The translations under genes were made by a program, and so were the position numbers. The notes beneath the pieces were generated by a model. The model was not told the DNA's origin. It searched no databases and saw only the letters and a list, made by a program, of their open reading frames with translations. This document shows, piece by piece, positions 54,397-61,598 of a DNA stretch of 64,000 bases. Origin of the DNA: Weissella soli (GTDB lineage: Bacteria; Bacillota; Bacilli; Lactobacillales; Lactobacillaceae); the NCBI RefSeq assembly GCF_001761545.1, contig NZ_CP017326.1:558001-622000 (forward strand), given 5' to 3'. Numbering within the stretch: the stretch's first letter is position 1; every line of letters begins with the position of its first letter.

Positions 54397-55113
54397 TTAT
54401 AGTTCAACGTTATGGTAAACGTTTTGAACATCTTCGTCGTCTTCTAGCACATCGATTAACTTTTCGAAATTTTCAAGATCCTCACCTTCAAGCGTGATTT
54501 CGCTTTGAGGAATCATTTCAATTGCGGTTTGGTTAAATTCTTCCACCCCTGAATCACGCAAAGCTTGAATAGCTTGGTGGAGGGCAGTCGGCTCAGTTGT
54601 GACAACGATGTGATCACCTTGTTGTTCAACATCGCGCACATCAACGTCAGCTTCCAACAATGTTTCCATAACGGCATCTGCATCAGATCCCTCGAAAACA
54701 ATTTCACCAGTTTCGTCAAACAAGTAGCTCACTGAACCTGAGTTACCAAAATTACCACCGTTCTTAGTGAACGCCATCCGTACATTAGCCGCAGTTCGGT
54801 TAACGTTTGAAGTCAAAGTATCAACAATGATTAGTGAACCCGCAGGACCAAAGCCTTCATAACGGCCGTCAGTATAAGCCTCGTCTTTTGCGCCCTTAGC
54901 CTTATCCAAGGCACGTTCGATGATGTGCTTTGGGACTTGTGCTTGCTTAGCACGATCAATTGTGAACTTCAAAGTCGCATTGGCCTCAGGGTCCGCTGAT
55001 CCGCCACGTTGTGCAGCAACGTAGATTTCTACACCGAACTTACTATATACCTTTGCATTGGCGCCATCCTTGGCAGCCTTCTTCATCTTAATGTTTTCCC
55101 ATTTACGACCCAT
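54397..55113 (-). CDS. yebC: YebC/PmpR (TACO1) family protein
   Basis: The 238-residue protein has the family start [21 protein letters not shown] and [17 protein letters not shown], then [20 protein letters not shown]. Long described as a transcriptional regulator, the family has more recently been tied to translation of difficult sequences such as proline runs. GAGG upstream sets the start at 55113. Confidence 0.94.
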   Translation of the reverse strand: MGRKWENIKMKKAAKDGANAKVYSKFGVEIYVAAQRGGSADPEANATLKFTIDRAKQAQVPKHIIERALDKAKGAKDEAYTDGRYEGFGPAGSLIIVDTLTSNVNRTAANVRMAFTKNGGNFGNSGSVSYLFDETGEIVFEGSDADAVMETLLEADVDVRDVEQQGDHIVVTTEPTALHQAIQALRDSGVEEFNQTAIEMIPQSEITLEGEDLENFEKLIDVLEDDEDVQNVYHNVEL

Positions 55114-55261
55114 GTCATTAAACCTCGTCAAAAAAATAGATATCGATTAATTATACAGGAATTTGTGACGTTTTTGTAGGGGAATGTTGTAAGTTGACGG
55201 TATTAAATCACTAGTTCATAATTGTGGGTAAGATCACAGGAAGCAAAAATGGAGGCAAAAC

Positions 55262-56449
55262 ATGAATTCTTTTAAATATACTAACCCAACCGATATTCGA
55301 TTTGGCGTTGATTTGTTGGACGAACAACTACATGATGCAGTGGCGCAGTATGGTCAAAACGTTTTATTGGCCTATGGTGGCGGGTCAATTAAGAAGTCTG
55401 GCTTATACGATCGGGTGATTAAGGCCTTAGCTGGTTTAAATGTCGTTGAGTTGTCAGGCATTGAACCAAATCCAAAAATCGCGTCTGTTCGTGAAGGTCA
55501 AAAATTAGTCAAGGAAAACAAGATTGACGTTATTTTGGCTGTTGGGGGTGGGTCAGTGATTGATGCCAGCAAGGTCATCGGTTCCGCTGCGTTCTATGAG
55601 GGTGACCCGTGGGATTTGGTCATTAAGCCAAGTATTCGTCAGACCATTGCACAATTGCCTTTGGTCGATATTTTGACATTGGCAGCCACAGGGACTGAAA
55701 ATAATTTTGGGTCGGTGATTTCAAATCCAGAAACGCATCAAAAGTTAGGCACCTATGGCCCAAATCGGCCCGCCGTTTCATTCTTGGATCCCTCATTGAC
55801 AACCTCCGTTTCAAAGTGGCAAACGGCAGCTGGCTCAATCGATATCTTCTCTCATTTGACAGAGCAATATTTTGACCGGTCAAACAATACGATCAATGAA
55901 GGGTTAATAGAAGGAATTTATCGGACAGTCATTAAGTTCGGGCCAATTGCCGTTGCAAAACCAGAAGACTTAGAGGCACGTGCTCAGTTAATGTGGGCTT
56001 CTACCGTTGCTTTGAATGGCTTGGTCGGCTTAGGTAATCAGAATGGCTGGACCGTTCACCCCATTGAGCATGAATTATCAGCCTACTATGATATTACCCA
56101 TGGTGTTGGCTTGGGTATTCTGACGCCACGCTGGTTGAAAAAAGTTTACGCAGATCCATCAACGCATGACAAATTTGTCAAGTTTGCCAAGCATGTCTGG
56201 GGCTTAAACGGGGCTGATGACGAGATTGCCCAACAAGCGATTCAGGCAACTTATGACTGGGTAAAGTCATTGGATGTGCCGACGACTTTGCCAGGGGTTG
56301 AAATCACTGATGATGTTAATTTTGACGAGATGGCAGCATCAGCAGTGAAGGTTGGTTCATTAGAACAGCATGGTTATGTACCATTGAATCAGGCAGATGT
56401 CCGTGCATTATTGGTTGCATCAATGACGACAGAAGGTTTTGAGAATTAA
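55262..56449 (+). CDS. Iron-containing alcohol dehydrogenase (BDH/YugK type)
   Basis: The 395-residue enzyme reduces aldehydes with NAD(P)H. It has LLAYGGGSIKKSGLYDRV, VGGGSVIDASK (cofactor loop), and the metal-binding set in FSHLTEQYF, HPIEHELSAYYDITHGVGLGILTPRW. The length and pattern fit butanol-dehydrogenase-like members. GGAGG precedes ATG 55262. In a heterofermenter it may serve ethanol formation or aldehyde detoxification; the substrate is not determined. Confidence 0.92.
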   Translation: MNSFKYTNPTDIRFGVDLLDEQLHDAVAQYGQNVLLAYGGGSIKKSGLYDRVIKALAGLNVVELSGIEPNPKIASVREGQKLVKENKIDVILAVGGGSVIDASKVIGSAAFYEGDPWDLVIKPSIRQTIAQLPLVDILTLAATGTENNFGSVISNPETHQKLGTYGPNRPAVSFLDPSLTTSVSKWQTAAGSIDIFSHLTEQYFDRSNNTINEGLIEGIYRTVIKFGPIAVAKPEDLEARAQLMWASTVALNGLVGLGNQNGWTVHPIEHELSAYYDITHGVGLGILTPRWLKKVYADPSTHDKFVKFAKHVWGLNGADDEIAQQAIQATYDWVKSLDVPTTLPGVEITDDVNFDEMAASAVKVGSLEQHGYVPLNQADVRALLVASMTTEGFEN

Positions 56450-56482
56450 TCGAAAGCAATACCCAAACACATTACGGTGTGT

Positions 56483-56515
56483 ACCCCGAAAGTTAGCGTA
56501 ACTTGCGGGGTTTTT
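56483..56515 (+). terminator. Intrinsic terminator
   Basis: ACCCCG with inner AAGTT pairs with AACTT and CGGGGT, followed by TTTTT. Confidence 0.9.
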
Positions 56516-56591
56516 CTTTGTTTTTGCCAGTATATACAGTGAAAAAAATGCAGCCAGATACATCGGTGTGATTAGCGATTTTTCCTTGACC

Positions 56592-56620
56592 TTTACTGAA
56601 TCGATACAATTCAAAATAAT
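56592..56620 (+). promoter_or_regulatory. Candidate promoter of the pstS leader
   Basis: TTTACT at 56592-56597, a 17-base spacer and AATAAT at 56615-56620. This would give a leader of about 185 bases before pstS. Confidence 0.45.
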
Positions 56621-56665
56621 GTAAATGAATTCTATACAAATTTATGTGAGAAGCCGTTACAAATC

Positions 56666-56722
56666 ATGCGTATATTTAAGTATGTAATCAGGACACGCCT
56701 TTTCGTCTACTACTACTACTAA
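56666..56722 (+). CDS. Putative 18-residue leader peptide ending in four tyrosines
   Basis: ATG 56666 opens a frame reading MRIFKYVIRTRLFVYYYY and a TAA at 56720. The last four codons are all TAC. A weak purine stretch (GAGAAG, 56648-56653) lies 12 bases upstream. Its codons 7-11 form the 5' arm of a hairpin whose 3' arm lies just after the stop. The placement in a long leader ahead of pstS suggests a ribosome-stalling leader. Coding is inferred from composition and placement only. Confidence 0.45.
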   Translation: MRIFKYVIRTRLFVYYYY

Positions 56723-56770
56723 CCAAGCGTACCTGATTACAAAACTACCTAAAATTGATTTTAGGTAGTT
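56684..56770 (+). promoter_or_regulatory. Two strong hairpins in the pstS leader
   Basis: GTAATCAGG (56684-56692) plus ACGC (56695-56698) pairs with GCGT (56727-56730) plus CCTGATTAC (56732-56740). AACTACCTAAAA (56743-56754) pairs perfectly with TTTTAGGTAGTT (56759-56770). No T run touches the second stem; GTTTTTG follows seven bases later, so terminator action is uncertain. Confidence 0.6.
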
Positions 56771-56809
56771 ATTACAGTTTTTGACACATAGAATAGAGGT
56801 ATATGGAAT

Positions 56810-57703
56810 ATGTCAAATCGTTATGCAATCAAAACAACTGCGGCTTTGGTGGCCGGTGCCGTCTTGATTTCAGCTGCAACTCCAGCTGTCGCTGTACATG
56901 CCGCTTCTGGAAGCAAGGTTTTGGCCGTTGGTTCAACAGCCTTGCAACCACTTGCGCAACAAGCTGCTGAAATGTATCAAGAAGCTCATCCAAAAACAAC
57001 CGTTACTATCCAAGGTGGTGGTTCAGGTACCGGATTGAGTCAAGTTGGTAAGGCTGGAGTAACGATTGGTAATTCAGATATCTTTGCTGAGCAAAAAGAT
57101 GGTGTGGATGCTTCTAAGTTGAAGGATCATAAAGTTGCCGTTGTTGGAATCACACCTGTTGTGAACAAGGATGTCAACGTTAAGAATTTGACTACCAAGC
57201 AAATCCAAAATATCTTCTCAGGTAAGGTAACGAACTGGAAGGAAGTTGGTGGCCAAGACGAAAAGATCGTTTTGATCAACCGTGCCGAAGGTTCAGGAAC
57301 ACGTGCTACTTTCGAACAATCAATCATGGGTAACGCTAAGACAGCTACTGCTCAAGAGCAAGATGACAACGGTGCTGTTCAAAAGATTGTTGGTCAAACT
57401 AAGGGCGCAATCTCATACTTGGCTTTCAGCTACACTAAGGGTACTGCAGCTGAGAACTTGAAGACTGTTAAGATTGACAATGTTGCACCTAAGTACAAGA
57501 ACGTTAAGAATAACAAGTGGAAGATCTGGGCTTACGAGCACATGTACACTGCTTCAAACGTTAACTCAGCAACGAAGAAGTTCATCAAGTTCATGTCTTC
57601 TAAGGCCGTTAAGACAAAGGTTGTTAAGAAGTTGGGCTACTACCCAGTTTCTAAGATGACTGTTAAGAAGGACGCTGATGGTAAGGTTACTACCATCAAG
57701 TAA
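56810..57703 (+). CDS. PstS-like phosphate-type solute-binding protein, no lipobox
   Basis: The 297-residue protein has a Sec signal (basic MSNRYAIK, hydrophobic core, cleavage probably after VHA at residue 31) and a PBP-like fold with PstS signatures: VGSTALQPLAQQAAEMY, IQGGGSGTGLSQV, KQIQNIFSGKVTNWKEVGG and INRAEGSGTRATFE (phosphate site). No cysteine follows the signal, so it is not a lipoprotein. No pstCAB genes are next to it. The mature protein is very rich in Lys. It may be released or held by charge at the wall. Confidence 0.85.
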   Translation: MSNRYAIKTTAALVAGAVLISAATPAVAVHAASGSKVLAVGSTALQPLAQQAAEMYQEAHPKTTVTIQGGGSGTGLSQVGKAGVTIGNSDIFAEQKDGVDASKLKDHKVAVVGITPVVNKDVNVKNLTTKQIQNIFSGKVTNWKEVGGQDEKIVLINRAEGSGTRATFEQSIMGNAKTATAQEQDDNGAVQKIVGQTKGAISYLAFSYTKGTAAENLKTVKIDNVAPKYKNVKNNKWKIWAYEHMYTASNVNSATKKFIKFMSSKAVKTKVVKKLGYYPVSKMTVKKDADGKVTTIK

Positions 57704-57769
57704 ACATTAAATATAAACGCATGTGGCAAGAGCTGGGTAAGTGATTAGTTAGTTGTTGTTGCTGCGACT

Positions 57770-57793
57770 AAGGCCGTATTTACGGCCTTTTTT
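57770..57793 (+). terminator. Intrinsic terminator after pstS
   Basis: AGGCCGTA pairs with TACGGCCT, followed by TTTTT. Confidence 0.92.
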
Positions 57794-57846
57794 AGTATGT
57801 AAGTTAACAGACACCTGCAACATTAAAATTAGATTAAATAAAAGGA

Positions 57847-57875
57847 TTGACAGGGATGTTTTGTGAGAGTATTCT
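57847..57875 (+). promoter_or_regulatory. Promoter of the Ile-rich leader and oppA-like gene
   Basis: TTGACA at 57847-57852, a 17-base spacer and TATTCT at 57870-57875. It is the only clear promoter between the pstS terminator and the oppA-like gene. Confidence 0.75.
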
Positions 57876-57911
57876 AATTATTGTTAATAAAGAGAAGAGG
57901 AGCATCAGGCG

Positions 57912-57992
57912 ATGACAAAAGAAGATCTACAAATGAATCAATTGATGGCTACTATCTCAATTATTATTGCGATTATTATTATTGCGCAGTAA
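57912..57992 (+). CDS. Putative 26-residue Ile-run leader peptide (or small membrane peptide)
   Basis: ATG 57912 has GAGGAG at 57897-57902, nine bases upstream. The frame starts MTKEDLQMNQLMAT, then residues 15-24 are ISIIIAIIII (eight Ile, seven of them ATT codons), and ends AQ with TAA at 57990. The Ile run and the mutually exclusive hairpins that begin directly after the stop are as expected of an attenuation leader for branched-chain amino acids. It could also be a single-span membrane peptide such as a toxin. No known family is recognised. Confidence 0.65.
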   Translation: MTKEDLQMNQLMATISIIIAIIIIAQ

Positions 57993-58110
57993 ATAATTGG
58001 GCTTTTCGAATGACCAATTATCACTGCTTACTAGCAAATGATAATTGGTCGCACCAATTTAAGTGTCTTATTAGGCAGCGACCGGTTTACGAAACCAGTC
58101 GCTGTTTTTT
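57993..58110 (+). promoter_or_regulatory. Candidate attenuator: alternative hairpins and intrinsic terminator
   Basis: Segment 1 ATAATTGG (57993-58000) pairs with segment 2 (58014-58021). Segment 2 GACCAATTATCA (58012-58023) pairs perfectly with segment 3 (58039-58050). Segment 3 AATTGGTCGC (58043-58052) pairs with segment 4 GCGACCGGTT (58078-58087; two G-U). Segment 4 CAGCGACCGGTTT (58076-58088) pairs with segment 5 (58092-58104) as a terminator followed by TTTTTT (58105-58110). Pairs 1:2 with 3:4 allow read-through; 2:3 with 4:5 terminate. Confidence 0.68.
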
Positions 58111-58177
58111 ATTTGGTTTGAAAAGCAAGCGTAGTCAATTCGGTCAGTTAGAAGATGGATCAATAGGAGTATAGGAT

Positions 58178-59806
58178 ATGAATAAGGTAGTACGTAATAC
58201 AATGATGGTTTCAGCAACAGTTTTGGCAGGAGTGACCTTATTGCAAGGGCAAACAGCCGCTGCAACGAAGATGGGAAAGGCCTTGAATTGGACACTGACG
58301 GGAGATTTGAGCACCACTGATCCTTCAAATGTACCGGATATCCCTTCACAAGACGCGGTACAAAATACGGGTGAAGGACTTTATCGTGTCGATAAGAACG
58401 GCAAATTGCAATTAGCAGCCGCCAAATCAGTTGAGGTTTCAAAAGATGGACTGACATGGTCATTCAAGTTACGGGATAATTTGCGATGGTCCGATGGCTC
58501 AAAATTGACGGCGCAGGATTTCGTTTACTCATGGCAACGCACCAACGATCCCAAGACTGCCGCGATTGGTGCCATGTTCTTTAGCGGGGTGAAGAATGCA
58601 GATGCTATTCAATCCGGTAAGGAAAAAGATGTCACCAAATTAGGCGTCACTGCAGCTGATGATCACACTTTAGTTGTGACATTGGAGCGTCCCTTACCAC
58701 AATTCAAGTCGGAACTTGCGATGATGTATTTCTATCCTGAGAAGCAAAGTTTCGTGGAGAAGGCAGGCAAGAAGTTTGGTACGTCAGCACAAAATTCTCT
58801 GGCAAGTGGGCCCTATCTATTGAAGAATTGGAATGGTTCAAGTAAGACCTATACATACGTTAAGAACAAGTACTACTGGGATGCTGACAAGGTGCGGACC
58901 CCTAAGGTCACCGTCACCACGACGGCAGATGCGACGACGAGTTTTAATTTGTATAAGGCCGGCAAGTCAGACTTTGCACTCTTGAATGCGACGCAAGCTA
59001 AAAATTCAACGAAGAATTCAGGCTATAAGGTGGTCAATACCTCGGCGACCACGTACATGACCATGAACGAGCAGAACACCGTTCTAAATAATCTAAAAGT
59101 GCGTCAGGCTTTGTCATATGCCGTTAATCGTAAAAAACTTGCCAATAATGTCTTGACTGGTGCAGCGACGGTGGCAAAAACATTTGTGGCACAAGGGTTA
59201 GCAAACAACCCAACTACAGGAACCGACTTTACCAAGGATGCGACGACCAAGTATGTGTCGTATAACAAAGCAGCTGCCAAGAAAGCTTGGGCTGCTGGGT
59301 TGAAGGAACTTAATAAGAAGTCTGTGAATTTGACATTGGTCACAGCTGACACAGATTCTGCTAAGCAAGCGGCCCAATATTTGCAAGCGCAATTAGAAGC
59401 ACATTTGAAGGGTTTGACAGTGACTGTCAAAACAGTGCCAGCTAAGCAGACGAGTGCGCTCCTCAAAGCCGGCAAGTTCGACCTAGCAGTATCAACTTGG
59501 AATGCGGATTATGCCGATCCAGTCGACATGCTGCAAACATTGGTGACGGGTGCCTCATGGAACATGACCCACTGGTCAGACAAGGGCTTTGACGCACTTT
59601 ACAAGCAAGCAACCACTACGGATGCCAATAATACCAAGAAGCGCTACGCTGATTTAGTAGCCTTAGAACAATATGCTGAAAAACACGGTGCCGTGGCACC
59701 ATTGGTATACAGCAAGATGACTTCATTAATGAATCCAAAGGTGACCGGTGTCTATGTCAATCCAATCGGTGGTACTTTTGACTGGAAGTTAGCATATAAA
59801 AAGTAG
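58178..59806 (+). CDS. OppA-like oligopeptide-binding protein, no lipobox
   Basis: The 542-residue protein is a family 5 solute-binding protein. It has a Sec signal (MNKVVRNTMMVSATVLAGV..., cleavage near residue 29) without a cysteine. Peptide-binding motifs follow: LDLS-like LTGDLSTTDPSNVPD, NTGEGLYRVDKNG, WSFKLRDNLRWSDGSKLTAQDFVYSWQR and NLKVRQALSYAVNRKKL. No opp permease or ATPase genes are adjacent. AGGAG at 58165-58169 sets ATG 58178. It has no clear promoter of its own after the terminator at 58110. Confidence 0.88.
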   Translation: MNKVVRNTMMVSATVLAGVTLLQGQTAAATKMGKALNWTLTGDLSTTDPSNVPDIPSQDAVQNTGEGLYRVDKNGKLQLAAAKSVEVSKDGLTWSFKLRDNLRWSDGSKLTAQDFVYSWQRTNDPKTAAIGAMFFSGVKNADAIQSGKEKDVTKLGVTAADDHTLVVTLERPLPQFKSELAMMYFYPEKQSFVEKAGKKFGTSAQNSLASGPYLLKNWNGSSKTYTYVKNKYYWDADKVRTPKVTVTTTADATTSFNLYKAGKSDFALLNATQAKNSTKNSGYKVVNTSATTYMTMNEQNTVLNNLKVRQALSYAVNRKKLANNVLTGAATVAKTFVAQGLANNPTTGTDFTKDATTKYVSYNKAAAKKAWAAGLKELNKKSVNLTLVTADTDSAKQAAQYLQAQLEAHLKGLTVTVKTVPAKQTSALLKAGKFDLAVSTWNADYADPVDMLQTLVTGASWNMTHWSDKGFDALYKQATTTDANNTKKRYADLVALEQYAEKHGAVAPLVYSKMTSLMNPKVTGVYVNPIGGTFDWKLAYKK

Positions 59807-59875
59807 GCGCAACACATTGTTTAACGCACTGTATTCAAGACGTTGAACACAACCAGTTTAAACCAGATAAATAAA

Positions 59876-59917
59876 AGATAGGGTTTTACCTCATTTGATG
59901 AAGTAAAACCCTATTTT
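59876..59917. terminator. Bidirectional terminator
   Basis: ATAGGGTTTTAC and GTAAAACCCTAT form a stem between the convergent oppA-like and yitT genes, flanked by A and T runs. Confidence 0.92.
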
Positions 59918-60820
59918 TTATTTGAACTGAAAGAGACTCTTTTTCTTTGGTTTGAGGTAGGTAAACCCTTCGCCCAATGTTTCAGAGGTGTTGACAATGG
60001 TTACGAAGGCTTTTGGATCAATCTCATGAATTAATTGACGGACCTTGTGCATTTCAGAAGGATCAACGACGGTGTAGAGCACCTTATTATAATCGTGAGA
60101 ATAGCCACCTTCAGCATGCAGTAAGGTTGTACCACGCTCAAATTCACTCATAATCGCTTGTGAAATTGCCTCGTTCTCTTGACTAAATATCATAAAGGCA
60201 CGCGCGGTATATGAACCTTGTTGCGTGAAATTTACCATTTGAGCGAAAACAAAAGCGGCAATTAAGGTGTAGACCATTTGGGGGATATTGATGTAGACCA
60301 ATGAGAGGGTCAACACGCCAGCGTCAATCATGAACAAGGTCCGGCCCATAGGAACGTGAAAACGTTGTTCAAAGATGCGGGCGACAATATCGGCACCACC
60401 CGTAGTACCACCAAAGCGGTAGACAAAACCTGATCCAATACCGCCAATTGCACCAGCAAGCAAAGCCGAAACAAACATGTCATGTTCAAGATTAGGTGTC
60501 AGACCTGGAATACGTTGCCATACCCATATCCAAAAGGATAGATTGACAATACCCCAAATCGTATAAATGATGTCACGTCTGGTCAATAATTTCATACCTA
60601 ATAAAATCAATGGTAGATTAAATATAAGTGTGGTGTACGCGGGATCAATATGGAAAAGTGCCCGCGCGATCAAAGTTAGCCCAGTGACACCACCCTCAGC
60701 TAAACTATTTGGAATGTTGATGTTAGCTAACCCAAACCCGTAGGCCGCAGTTCCCAGTGCGATCACGATAAAATCGATGGGGCGCATGTTTAAATGATTT
60801 TTTTCAATTGTATTACTCAT
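59918..60820 (-). CDS. YitT family membrane protein (copy 2)
   Basis: The 300-residue protein has the same plan as the one at 50.5 kb: membrane helices with NSLAEGGVTGLTLI and FRFGGTTGGADIVARIFEQ (FGGTTGGADI core), then a DUF2179 domain (FMIFSQENEAISQAIMSEFERGTTLLHAEGGYS). AAGGACGATG upstream fixes the start at 60820; the frame continues to 60877. Function unknown. Confidence 0.88.
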   Translation of the reverse strand: MSNTIEKNHLNMRPIDFIVIALGTAAYGFGLANINIPNSLAEGGVTGLTLIARALFHIDPAYTTLIFNLPLILLGMKLLTRRDIIYTIWGIVNLSFWIWVWQRIPGLTPNLEHDMFVSALLAGAIGGIGSGFVYRFGGTTGGADIVARIFEQRFHVPMGRTLFMIDAGVLTLSLVYINIPQMVYTLIAAFVFAQMVNFTQQGSYTARAFMIFSQENEAISQAIMSEFERGTTLLHAEGGYSHDYNKVLYTVVDPSEMHKVRQLIHEIDPKAFVTIVNTSETLGEGFTYLKPKKKSLFQFK

Positions 60821-60878
60821 CACATCGTCCTTTTTTGAATCTACTTTCAGAATAATGAATATTAGACTTAAAAGCAAG

Positions 60879-60925
60879 AAAAACGTGAATAGACCGCGCT
60901 AGAGTACGGTTCATTCACGTTTTTT
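60879..60925 (-). terminator. Terminator of the tetR gene
   Basis: AAAACGTGAAT with inner GACCG pairs with CGGT and ATTCACGTTTT. On the minus strand it follows the tetR stop and ends in a T-rich run. Confidence 0.85.
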
Positions 60926-60927
60926 GT

Positions 60928-61479
60928 TTACAAATACTTATTTTGGGCATCCGTCATTTCTTTCGCAATTTGCGCTAAATCTGACACTGATTCATGCATA
61001 CCAGTTGAAATCCAGCGAATTGCAATTGCAAGCATCCCCGAAGCAGTAAAATCTGATACGTAATCGACGGCCACTGCTTTCGACGCATTTTCTCGTAAGA
61101 TATCCGAATACAAGGCGTGCAACACGTCACGTAAAGGTGGGTAGAATTGTTCACGTAAACCGGCATTCAATAGCACGGCAATCGCAATGGCATTTGCTTG
61201 GACAAATTCAAAGAACGCTTCAGCAACGACCTTTGCATCACGGGGGAGCGTCTGGGCTTCATTCGTGAAGTCATTTGTTAATTGGGTAACGATGGCACCA
61301 ATGACCGCTTCCTTTGTACCAAAGTGGCGATAGAAAGCCATCCGAGACACGCCTGCCATGCGGGTAATTTCAGTGACCGCAAGTTGGTCATAGGATTGGC
61401 TTTGCAACAAAGTGAGGGTTGCATCGATGATTTGTTCATCCGTTTGGTGACGGATAGTTTCAGTTAACATGTTTTTCAT
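60928..61479 (-). CDS. TetR-family transcriptional regulator
   Basis: The 183-residue protein has the TetR DNA-binding domain at the N-terminus (DATLTLLQSQSYDQLAVTEITRMAGVSRMAFYRHFGTKEAVIGAI) and a helical ligand domain. ATG 61479 (or 61470) has no ribosome site. A TATATT box only seven to eight bases upstream suggests a leaderless mRNA. The target may be the yitT gene downstream or the mevalonate operon upstream; neither is shown. Confidence 0.85.
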   Translation of the reverse strand: MKNMLTETIRHQTDEQIIDATLTLLQSQSYDQLAVTEITRMAGVSRMAFYRHFGTKEAVIGAIVTQLTNDFTNEAQTLPRDAKVVAEAFFEFVQANAIAIAVLLNAGLREQFYPPLRDVLHALYSDILRENASKAVAVDYVSDFTASGMLAIAIRWISTGMHESVSDLAQIAKEMTDAQNKYL

Positions 61480-61493
61480 AAATCTAATATACC

Positions 61494-61529
61494 GAAAAAA
61501 ACAGCACCTGTTGAGCGCAGGTACTGTAA
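61494..61529 (-). terminator. Terminator of the mevalonate operon
   Basis: On the minus strand ACAGTACCTG pairs with CAGGTGCTGT (one mismatch) around a short loop, followed by seven T. Confidence 0.85.
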
Positions 61530-61598
61530 CATCAGCTTTACTTATGGGTCTTTACATTTACACTAACTTCTTAACTAAATATAAAAGAATATATAGGA

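Noticed and set aside
56706-56721. CTA microsatellite
   Set aside because: The repeat is fully explained as four TAC codons followed by TAA in the leader frame.
57881-58174. A 97-codon plus-strand frame across the oppA leader
   Set aside because: It starts at a TTG without a ribosome site, runs through perfect hairpins and the terminator and has an odd Tyr/Asn/Cys-rich composition. The 26-codon frame with GAGGAG fits better.
60350-60366. cre-like sequence TGAAAACGTTGTTC
   Set aside because: It lies within the yitT coding sequence and misses the conserved final CA of the consensus.
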